Of a stretch of 9,382 nucleotides of DNA, positions 1 through 4,770 are shown in pieces (the first letter of the stretch is position 1; each line of letters begins with the position of its first letter). Source of the DNA: Bacillota bacterium (GTDB lineage Bacteria > Bacillota > Clostridia > Christensenellales > CAG-138); assembly GCA_023451115.1 (NCBI GenBank), contig JAEXFV010000143.1:1-9382 (forward strand), given 5' to 3'. The notes beneath the pieces were generated by a model that saw only the letters and a program-made list of their open reading frames with translations, was not told the origin of the DNA and did no database searches. The translations under genes and the position numbers were made by a program.

Positions 1-77
1 ATATCCCTGTGAGCCGGGAGGCGGCAATAGTCAGGAAGATGACTTGGCCGGGGCAATACCACAAAGGAGGGCACATC

Positions 78-347
78 GTGAGCAATCAGGAACTACAAGC
101 CAGAGTAAAGGAACTAAGGTAGTTGAAGCGTATGCAGGAGGAACTGGCCGCCGAGATTTCCGCCATGGTGGATACCATCAAGGCAGAAATGGGAGAAGCA
201 ACCGAACTCATAGCCGGGGAGTACAAAATCAGGTGGACGCGCGTCACATGGTCCCGCCTCGATGGGAAAGCATTAAAGGCGGCGCTGCCCGGCATATACG
301 CCCGGTTCACCAAGGAAAGTACCACAAGACGCTTTACAATCGCGTAA
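78..347 (+). pseudogene. small mobile-element protein gene interrupted by an in-frame TAG
   Basis: A GTG at 78 follows a strong ribosome binding site (AAAGGAGG, 63-70; 7-nt spacing). It opens a frame reading VSNQELQARVKELR, then TAG at 120-122, then LKRMQEELAAEISAMVDTIK and onward to TAA at 345-347. Without the TAG the product would be about 88 residues: a helical, probably coiled-coil first half, then a basic half ending in TTRRFTIA. From memory, this resembles a small uncharacterised family found in integrative and phage-like elements of Firmicutes, where the TAG position is normally Glu (GAG), one base away. Translation could restart at TTG 123 or ATG 132, giving 74 or 71 residues. AAGGA at 109-113 is a weak possible binding site for that restart. 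No function is known. The readings are nonsense mutation, restart, or real readthrough; the first is preferred. Confidence 0.6.
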
Positions 348-374
348 AGCAAAAGGCAACCGGAAACGCCTAGC

Positions 375-414
375 AAGCCACCGGAAGCCCTCACAAGCCC
401 TCACAAGCCCACAG
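375..414 (+). repeat. 10-bp tandem repeat, four units
   Basis: AAGCC recurs at 375, 385, 395 and 405 with an exact 10-bp period. The units are AAGCCACCGG, AAGCCCTCAC (twice) and AAGCCCACAG. The repeat lies in the 129-bp spacer between the two small mobile-element genes and runs into the left arm of the following stem-loop. No function can be assigned. Confidence 0.6.
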
Positions 415-451
415 GAGGGGCCATAGCTACAGTTTAGCCTCTCTCCTGTGG
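409..451 (+). other. stem-loop ahead of the second small mobile-element gene
   Basis: CCACAGGAG (409-417) is perfectly complementary to CTCCTGTGG (443-451), with a 25-nt loop. No T-run follows, so it is not a standard terminator. It ends 10 nt before the AAAGGAGG ribosome binding site at 462-469. It could act as an mRNA stabiliser or processing site between the two genes; this is inference. Confidence 0.55.
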
Positions 452-476
452 AAATGCAAGCAAAGGAGGATAAAAC

Positions 477-647
477 ATGCTGTCAAACATTGAGAAGGAA
501 ACCATTGTGTTATTCAATGAGGCCGAGCCATACGCAGAGATTTCCACCTTTAACGGGGCAATGAAGCGGAAGCTGGAACGGCTCACAGAAGAAAGACCGG
601 GGCAATGTGAATTGCTGGGGGACGATGGGGAAGGAGAACGCCGTTAA
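477..647 (+). CDS. small mobile-element protein, probably C-terminally truncated
   Basis: ATG 477 follows AAAGGAGG (462-469) at 7 nt and encodes 56 residues beginning MLSNIEKETIVLFNEAEPYA. The part around STFNGAMKRKLERLTEERPG looks like a conserved basic helix. From memory this matches a family of small (about 90-100 residue) uncharacterised proteins in Firmicutes integrative elements. Members of that family usually continue with a strand containing a PKxWIKINPPR-like segment. That segment is missing here: after CELL the frame becomes low-complexity (GDDGEGERR) and stops at 645-647. A deletion or rearrangement at the element's edge would explain this. Transcription is in the same direction as the interrupted gene upstream, and a candidate terminator overlaps the end of the frame. 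Function unknown; the truncation is inferred from remembered family length only. Confidence 0.55.
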   Translation: MLSNIEKETIVLFNEAEPYAEISTFNGAMKRKLERLTEERPGQCELLGDDGEGERR

Positions 648-663
648 AGGCTGCCCCATTTTT
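625..663 (+). terminator. candidate intrinsic terminator of the mobile-element remnant
   Basis: ATGGGG (625-630) pairs with CCCCAT (654-659). A small inner GCC/GGC pair lies within, and five T's occupy 659-663. The outer stem is short and the loop long, so this is only a plausible rho-independent terminator. It overlaps the last codons of the truncated gene. Confidence 0.4.
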
Positions 664-693
664 AAGCATGGTAAGGGCGCTGAAAACAAAAGC

Positions 694-731
694 AGGGCGC
701 GGTGGTAAAGTTTGCGCTCCGGTGCCCTTTT
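694..731. terminator. weak, possibly bidirectional terminator
   Basis: AGGGCGCGG (694-702) can pair with CCGGTGCCCT (719-728) through one bulge and one wobble. On the + strand the T's at 728-731 follow. On the - strand the sequence after the stem is TGCTTTTGTTTTC, downstream of the hydrolase gene that ends at 754. It would separate the convergent mobile-element and hydrolase transcripts. The imperfect stem limits confidence. Confidence 0.35.
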
Positions 732-753
732 CGGCTTTGAAATGAAGCAGCGT

Positions 754-1275
754 TTACCGGTTTTCCACAATAATCTGACAGGCCTCCATGGCGGACAAAG
801 CCTGCTGGTGGCTTTGGGGCGTCACCCCTGCGCAGCAGGAAGCGTCAACCGCGATGGGCACTTCCGGCAAAAAGGCCTTGAGGAGCAAAGCGTTAGAGAT
901 CACGCAAATGTCTGTGCAAAGACCTATCAGGGTGATCCGTTCTATGGGCTGCTGCTGGTGCAGCGCCAATAGGGTTTCCCCCAATGTTACGCTGCCAAAG
1001 GTAGGTTTTTGAATAGGAGGTTGCTGGCAAAGCGCCTCTAGAACCGGGTGCAGCATCCAACCCGGAGTGCCCTGGATACAATGGGGCACCGGCAGCGCCT
1101 GTCCCTCCTGTGTGCGCAGGTATTGGGGCGTATGGGTGTCCTGGGTAAACAACACCTTGCCGGAGAAACTTTGGATGCGCTGCTTCACCCTGGGCAAAAT
1201 CGCCTGGGCTTCCTTGGTGCCCAAAGCGCCCTCAATAAAATCCCGCTGCATATCCACTACAATCAGAACCTGCAT
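754..1275 (-). CDS. isochorismatase/nicotinamidase-family cysteine hydrolase
   Basis: This 173-residue cytoplasmic enzyme has an isochorismatase-like fold. Start ATG 1275 is chosen over one 21 nt upstream because AGGAAGGAG lies 7-8 nt before it and the core strand MQVLIVVDMQRDF begins there. The family's catalytic triad is visible: Asp8 in VVDMQRDF, Lys90 in IQKPTFG and Cys124 in GLCTDICV. Asp46, His48 (QDTH) and His65 (PVPHCIQGT) match the metal-binding positions of nicotinamidases. The family hydrolyses C-N or C-O bonds through a cysteine nucleophile. Nicotinamide to nicotinate for NAD salvage is the best guess, but related clostridial members are poorly characterised and the substrate cannot be told from sequence. 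It lies 148 bp downstream of the acyltransferase-like gene on the same strand, so co-transcription is possible. No convincing promoter of its own was seen. Confidence 0.88.
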   Translation of the reverse strand: MQVLIVVDMQRDFIEGALGTKEAQAILPRVKQRIQSFSGKVLFTQDTHTPQYLRTQEGQALPVPHCIQGTPGWMLHPVLEALCQQPPIQKPTFGSVTLGETLLALHQQQPIERITLIGLCTDICVISNALLLKAFLPEVPIAVDASCCAGVTPQSHQQALSAMEACQIIVENR

Positions 1276-1320
1276 GAAAGCACTCCTTCCTGACAAATCA
1301 TCGGTTGAAAGAATTTTGAT

Positions 1321-1358
1321 AAAAGCCGGCCGACGTTGACTGCTGTAGCTGCGTCGCC
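1321..1358 (-). terminator. weak candidate terminator after the acyltransferase-like gene
   Basis: Read on the minus strand, GGCGACG and CGTCGGCC can form a bulged stem of about 7 bp around CGACG/CGTCG (arms 1331-1335 and 1352-1356). A TTTT tract follows six bases later (1321-1324). The offset T-tract makes this marginal. A neighbouring 9-bp imperfect dyad (1355-1363 with 1373-1381) has no T-run in either direction. Confidence 0.25.
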
Positions 1359-1423
1359 CCGCTGCCCTTCAGAGCGGAGCGTTTGGCAAGGCGCTGTGCT
1401 ATGCCAGGCAATCTTTCCGGGGA

Positions 1424-2266
1424 TTATTGTTCCATCAACACCTGTTCGGCTCTTTGTTCCAGTATTTCCGGATTCTTCAAAAAATGTTCCAATTGCCGGA
1501 AACAGCGGGCGTAGTAATCGCCGGGACAAATGCGCTCGTCGGTGACAATGGCCAGAGGATATAGCTTTTTTTCCACCACTTCACCGCCAACCAGGGCAAG
1601 CTGCTTGACATGCTGCCCCAGGGTAATGAATTCGCTGGTGGTACCGAAGTTGTACAGGTGGTGGTAGATGTAGTTGGTGCGAATAGAGGCCAGGTTGGAG
1701 AGAAACAGGCTGGTGTGGAAGGGGGAAGCGTCGATAAAGGAACGGGGCAATACACCCATCCGGTCCAGAAGCTTCAACAGCGACACCACCATAGAGGGGA
1801 TCAGCGGAATGCGCATCACGCCGGAAAGCAGCCGGTCCATGCTGTTTTCATTGGATTTGTCCCGGTTTTGGATGATTGCCTGGGTGACCTTTTCAGACAC
1901 CTCAAATACATTGTCCGCCAAATCCAGCGGCACCTTCACCACAGTTTCCTCTCCCGCGGAGGATTGCCCTTTGAGCAGAACAAAACTCACCACAAAGTGG
2001 TTGCGGGCATAGATGGTTTTGCCCATGACAAAACGGTTTAAGGAAGGATTCTGGCTGACCAGCCGCAAATACGCCGTTAAAATCAGCCCCATGCGGGTGA
2101 TTTGCACCCCCTCCTTGCGCCACCGGTTGATAAAAGTGTCGATGGGGGCCGCGTCGATATCTGCACGGAACAGGTTTTGTGAATCGTGGCGGGCGCTCAT
2201 AATATAGGGAAATATCCTGCCAAAAGCCGGCATGTTTTTTACTTTTTTTCCATCCGCACGTCGCAT
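1424..2266 (-). CDS. E2-fold (2-oxoacid dehydrogenase / CAT-like) acyltransferase-like protein with altered active site
   Basis: The 280-residue product matches the catalytic domain of dihydrolipoamide acyltransferases (E2 and chloramphenicol acetyltransferase superfamily). It has no lipoyl or E3-binding domain. Start ATG 2266 is set by AGGAGG at 2273-2278, 6 nt upstream. Visible landmarks are the N-terminal RADIDAAPIDTFINR strand-helix (residues 34-48), SLFLSNLASIRTNYIYHH (186-203), the FITLG strand (213-217) and the C-terminal VTDERICPGDYYARCF (241-256). This last segment sits where E2 enzymes carry DHRVxDGAxxAxF. The catalytic His is Glu244 and the general Asp is Pro248. From memory, stand-alone clostridial relatives read DERICDG, so the His loss is probably family-wide while Pro248 may be specific to this protein. 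Acyl transfer is therefore doubtful, and no substrate is proposed. It has its own promoter, and a hydrolase gene lies downstream. Confidence 0.75.
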   Translation of the reverse strand: MRRADGKKVKNMPAFGRIFPYIMSARHDSQNLFRADIDAAPIDTFINRWRKEGVQITRMGLILTAYLRLVSQNPSLNRFVMGKTIYARNHFVVSFVLLKGQSSAGEETVVKVPLDLADNVFEVSEKVTQAIIQNRDKSNENSMDRLLSGVMRIPLIPSMVVSLLKLLDRMGVLPRSFIDASPFHTSLFLSNLASIRTNYIYHHLYNFGTTSEFITLGQHVKQLALVGGEVVEKKLYPLAIVTDERICPGDYYARCFRQLEHFLKNPEILEQRAEQVLMEQ

Positions 2267-2346
2267 GTGGTTTCCTCCTATCAGCTGGATATGGGCCCCA
2301 ACCTGCGCAACCGTATGCTGCACAAATGTATCCCATATATTAAAAC

Positions 2347-2375
2347 ATTATAAACGTTGCGAAAAAAGAGCACAA
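2347..2375 (-). promoter_or_regulatory. sigma-A-type promoter of the acyltransferase-like gene
   Basis: On the minus strand, TTGTGC (2370-2375) and TATAAT (2347-2352) are separated by exactly 17 nt. Transcription would begin near 2340 and give a leader of about 74 nt. In that leader, ATATGGG and CCCATAT (2332-2338 and 2289-2295) can pair ahead of the AGGAGG site. The spacer holds CGCAACGTT (2353-2361), also found in the leader of the MerR gene. Confidence 0.7.
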
Positions 2376-2393
2376 GTTTTCCTATAAAAGTAA

Positions 2394-2423
2394 GAAAGGC
2401 AGCGTACGAATACGCTGCCTTTC
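2394..2423 (-). terminator. strong intrinsic terminator downstream of the stalk-domain gene
   Basis: GAAAGGCAGCGTA (2394-2406) and TACGCTGCCTTTC (2411-2423) form a perfect 13-bp stem. On the minus strand the loop is TTCG, a stable tetraloop, and the stem is followed by TTACTTTT. It lies 87 nt beyond the stalk-domain stop codon and just upstream of the acyltransferase promoter, so it insulates the two units. It could also work weakly on the + strand. Confidence 0.8.
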
Positions 2424-2434
2424 GTTCATACCGT

Positions 2435-2499
2435 CCGAACCCTTGGGTTCGGGGATTTTACCAAGGGGAAATGCCAAAGCCTGTGGCATTGGCTGCCCC
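2435..2499. repeat. two adjacent inverted repeats beyond the stalk-domain stop
   Basis: CCGAACCC/GGGTTCGG (2435-2442 and 2445-2452) is a perfect 8-bp dyad with a 2-nt centre. AATGCCA/TGGCATT (2470-2476 and 2484-2490) is a perfect 7-bp dyad flanked by GGGG (2465-2468) and CCCC (2496-2499). With the terminator hairpin next to them, nearly the whole 2394-2499 interval is dyad-rich. This may be an interspersed repeat or a structured 3' end; the window holds no second copy. Confidence 0.55.
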
Positions 2500-2509
2500 A
2501 CTCCAGCTA

Positions 2510-3508
2510 CTAACGGATGGGCTGTGCCAGTTTATAATCCCCGATATGGGCAAATATGGTTGCGGGGGCATATAACGCGCCGTTATGCATCACTGGGGCG
2601 ATGGTCCCTACCTCATTGCCGTTGGCCAGAAATACATTCTTGCCTGCGGAGATTACAGCGGACTGATCCCCCTTCTTCAGGGTCAAAACTTTTTCACCTG
2701 CGTCCCAGCGGGTGGAAAAGCCCAGCTTGCCGGCTACGCTGCGCAGCGGGATCAGCGCGTTGCCAGCTTGATCCCGATAAACCGCCTTTTTCATCAGCGC
2801 GCCATTTACCATAACATCCGCTCCGTCAACGCTGATATAGCCGGTATAAGAATAGGGGAACGCAATCAGCTCGCTGCTGCTGGCCTGGCCGGGAAAGCTT
2901 TCCAGCACAATATCATACCACAGCATGAGCTGCATACCAGGCTTGAGGGAGGAAGGGGAGAGGGCTTTGCTGCTGCCAAACAGGGGAATGGTAGTCCCTT
3001 TGGGCAGGGTAAACAGCAGGTCCTGCTGCTGGTTGAGCAGCGTATAGCTGCCATCGCTGTTTTTGGTTACCCGCTCGATCTCATAGAACTGCCCTGGGGT
3101 AGTGTCTTTGGCAACGTTAGCGGTAATAGCGTAGGCGTAGGATTGGGGCGGGAGGCTCATGGTCGTGGCGCGGCTGTGCCAGGCATATACCATGCTGCCT
3201 GCCTTAAGGCTTTTTACGGACACGGGCTTTTTGGTGGCGTTGTCCACAATATAAGTATTCTTGTCGGTGTTTAGCACGATAAGCCCTGTGCCGTCCGCCT
3301 TTTCCACGGTAACTTGGCCGCTGGCTGCATCCACCTCGGTGATGGTGCCGGAAATCTGGATAAACTGTGCTTCAATTTGCTGCATATCCGGTAATGTCGC
3401 CTCCTGGTTGGTGCTAATGAGTAAGGGGGTGTTCTCTGCTAATGCCGCCGGGCAAACCAAAGCGGCCAAGGTCAGGGCACAAAGTGCAGCGCTTACGATA
3501 CGTTTCAT
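2510..3508 (-). CDS. exported stalk-domain (copper amine oxidase N-terminal-like) protein
   Basis: The 332-residue protein begins with a clear Sec signal peptide: MKR, a hydrophobic stretch at residues 4-22 and a likely cut after AALA (24). Two similar beta-rich units follow at about 53-131 and 143-217. Each runs from a short GTITEVD- or YEIERV-type strand to an SLKxGxxxxxW segment (100-110, 187-197), which suggests internal duplication. The C-terminal third (about 232-325) fits the copper amine oxidase N-terminal or stalk domain of Firmicutes surface proteins: VMVNGALMKKAVYRDQAGN, ALIPLRSVAGKLGFSTRWD, then repeated short strands. These domains are thought to be adhesion or wall-associated modules and need not bind copper. 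No LPXTG or membrane anchor is present, so it is probably secreted or wall-associated. AGGAGG lies 11 nt before ATG 3508, a long spacing. Function unknown. Confidence 0.8.
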   Translation of the reverse strand: MKRIVSAALCALTLAALVCPAALAENTPLLISTNQEATLPDMQQIEAQFIQISGTITEVDAASGQVTVEKADGTGLIVLNTDKNTYIVDNATKKPVSVKSLKAGSMVYAWHSRATTMSLPPQSYAYAITANVAKDTTPGQFYEIERVTKNSDGSYTLLNQQQDLLFTLPKGTTIPLFGSSKALSPSSLKPGMQLMLWYDIVLESFPGQASSSELIAFPYSYTGYISVDGADVMVNGALMKKAVYRDQAGNALIPLRSVAGKLGFSTRWDAGEKVLTLKKGDQSAVISAGKNVFLANGNEVGTIAPVMHNGALYAPATIFAHIGDYKLAQPIR

Positions 3509-3625
3509 TTTATGGATAACCTCCTGTAAAAATTGATCTTTTTTAGGTGCTTACTCCTCAAGCGGTGTTTCTGCCTGATAGACGCAAGCTTCCCCGTTCC
3601 AGTTCCCGGTTTTTCCACAAATGAT

Positions 3626-3653
3626 AAAATATATTTTTCCGTACCCCAAGCAA
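3626..3653 (-). promoter_or_regulatory. candidate promoter of the stalk-domain gene
   Basis: On the minus strand, TTGCTT (3648-3653) and TATTTT (3626-3631) are 16 nt apart in an AT-rich stretch. This implies a leader of about 110 nt before ATG 3508. The -10 is imperfect and other registers are possible. No terminator was seen after the MerR gene (stop at 3676), so readthrough from it is also possible. Confidence 0.4.
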
Positions 3654-3675
3654 TTGCATTTTAGGGTTAAGTGGG

Positions 3676-4434
3676 TTACCTGCAAAATATGCTCAGTGCG
3701 TCCCGAAGAAATTGGGCCGCGCCAGGGGCAACGGCGTCATAATAAGCGCAAAAGCGGGGGTCGTCTACATAGGTTTGGGCGAGGCTCAGGTGCATTGCCT
3801 TATCATACTGAGGCCAGTAGCACAAAAGCCACTCTTTATGCAGCCGGCATGCTTCCTGTGCAGCAGGGCTTTGCGGGTCGCCGGTTTTCAAGGCATCCGC
3901 TAGGGCAGAGCGAACCTGTTCTTCCAGCGCCTGTGCTCTTTGATAGCCTTGCTGGGTCATCTCCCCCATTTTTTTGTTGGCTGCGTCGATGGCAGCGTCG
4001 CCATAAGCCTGGCGGAGCTCTTTGCCGTACGCGGCTTCATTTTGCGCAATGCGTTGCGCCTGCAATCCTGCAAATTTTTCCTGGTCTGTCATAGGGGTTC
4101 CTCCTTCTTTGGCGGCAATGGTGCGAGATACCGTGCAGATGAGCTGGCTAAGCCGCTCCTGCTCCGCTTCAAGGGCGTGCAAATGGGCCTTGAGCGCCTG
4201 CAACGCGTTAAATCCCGGGTCGTCCAGCAGCAGTTTGATTTGGCTGAGCTCCACGCCCAGCGCTCGGTAAAACAAAATTTGCTGCAGCCGGTCTACCTCC
4301 TGTGGGCCATAGGCCCGGTAGCCGTTTTGCGCCCTGTACGAGGGCGGCAGCAGCCCGATTTCATCGTAGTAGCGCAGGGTGCGGGAAGACACGCCCGAAA
4401 GCATTGCCAATTGTTGTATGGTATAGGTTTCCAT
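3676..4434 (-). CDS. MerR-family regulator with TipAS-type ligand-binding domain
   Basis: This 252-residue regulator has three parts. The N-terminal MerR winged helix (1-70) carries YTIQQLAMLSGVSSRTLRYY, GLLPPSYRAQNGYRAY and the LGVELSQIKLLL helix. A dimerising coiled coil follows at about 76-110. A TipAS domain (about 117-252) ends HKEWLLCYWPQYDKAMH ... TYVDDPRFCAYYDAVAPG. TipAL-type proteins bind antibiotics or other drugs and then activate transcription by untwisting a promoter with a 19-bp spacer. By remembered alignment, the reactive Cys of thiopeptide-binding TipAS lies in an FYxC segment; here that column is Tyr210. Cysteines are present at 196, 205, 229 and 251. Covalent thiopeptide capture is therefore doubtful. 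The length is close to TipAL. AAAGGA lies about 9 nt before ATG 4434. It is divergent from mreB, and its own promoter is MerR-class. Confidence 0.9.
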   Translation of the reverse strand: METYTIQQLAMLSGVSSRTLRYYDEIGLLPPSYRAQNGYRAYGPQEVDRLQQILFYRALGVELSQIKLLLDDPGFNALQALKAHLHALEAEQERLSQLICTVSRTIAAKEGGTPMTDQEKFAGLQAQRIAQNEAAYGKELRQAYGDAAIDAANKKMGEMTQQGYQRAQALEEQVRSALADALKTGDPQSPAAQEACRLHKEWLLCYWPQYDKAMHLSLAQTYVDDPRFCAYYDAVAPGAAQFLRDALSIFCR

Positions 4435-4482
4435 GCCGCCATTTCCTTTCTTGTTGTAGTTCGTTGCGCAACGTTCTAGTGA

Positions 4483-4513
4483 AATATAAACCCTTCCGTT
4501 ACGTGAAGGTCAA
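4483..4513 (-). promoter_or_regulatory. MerR-class promoter and operator of the regulator gene
   Basis: On the minus strand, TTGACC (4508-4513) and TATATT (4483-4488) are separated by 19 nt, the spacing typical of MerR-activated promoters. The spacer carries a dyad: CCTTC-CGT (4492-4499) and ACG-GAAGG (4501-4503, 4505-4509), symmetric apart from one extra T. This is the expected binding site for the regulator on its own gene, whose ATG lies about 50 nt downstream. CGTTGCGCAACG, a perfect 12-bp palindrome, occupies 4462-4473 within the leader. Confidence 0.8.
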
Positions 4514-4520
4514 TACTTTT

Positions 4521-4544
4521 TTGAAAAATAAATGTCTTTTTCAA
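4521..4544. repeat. AT-rich inverted repeat behind the MerR promoter
   Basis: TTGAAAAA (4521-4528) and TTTTTCAA (4537-4544) form a perfect 8-bp dyad with an 8-nt centre, just upstream of the regulator's -35. It could be an operator for another regulator or an UP-element-like sequence. It could also be chance in AT-rich DNA. Confidence 0.45.
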
Positions 4545-4595
4545 ACGCCTTGGTTTTAGAGGATTTCCTGGGCTACCATATCAAAGCACTCCCCT

Positions 4596-4715
4596 GCGCC
4601 GTCATGGTATGACGCGGATGAAAATTGGGAAAGATTTCCGTATATCCGGTGCCTTTCAGAAGTATACCATACACCTGAAGGGACAGGATGGCGGTGAAGC
4701 CGCAGGCTTTGCCAT
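4596..4715 (+). other. three consecutive stem-loops upstream of mreB
   Basis: Stem 1 is CGTCAT/ATGACG (4600-4605, 4609-4614), extendable by two pairs past a bulge. Stem 2 is CCTTTCAG/CTGAAGGG (4652-4659, 4675-4682), eight pairs with one G-U. Stem 3 is ATGGC/GCCAT (4688-4692, 4711-4715) enclosing AAGCC/GGCTT (4697-4701, 4705-4709). ATGGTAT of stem 1 (4604-4610) is also complementary to ATACCAT in the loop of stem 2 (4664-4670), so an alternative fold is possible. No T-run follows. Within the 336-bp gap (4435-4770), apart from the MerR promoter elements, this is the main structure. A 44-codon frame (4609-4743) overlaps it without a ribosome binding site. No clear mreB promoter was found. Confidence 0.4.
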
Positions 4716-4770
4716 AACATTCATGAGATCCTCAAAAAATTAACTTTTTGGGGAAGGAAAGGGGAATACC

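Noticed and set aside
44..373. 109-codon + strand frame across the first mobile-element gene
   Set aside because: It is rich in Arg, Gly and His and reads out of frame with the GTG 78 frame, which has the ribosome site and the conserved-looking sequence.
375..414. Possible CRISPR-like array
   Set aside because: Four 10-bp units with no spacers form a simple tandem repeat; no cas genes are near.
1296..1296. Upstream ATG for the cysteine hydrolase (7 extra residues)
   Set aside because: The inner ATG at 1275 has a strong AGGAAGGAG site and matches the start of the conserved core strand.
1636..1662. HHLYNFG in the acyltransferase-like protein as a CAT-type HHxxxDG active site
   Set aside because: Its position before the FITLG strand matches the structural region of E2 enzymes. 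The true active-site position is the later DERICPG segment.
1610..2041. 143-codon + strand frame
   Set aside because: It is antisense to the acyltransferase-like gene and has no recognisable domain.
2357..2575. 72-codon + strand frame through the inverted repeats
   Set aside because: It overlaps the terminator and the 3' end of the stalk-domain gene, starts at a TTG with no ribosome site and is probably repeat-derived.
2585..3274. 229-codon + strand frame
   Set aside because: It is antisense to the stalk-domain gene, which has a signal peptide and ribosome binding site. No recognisable protein features were seen.
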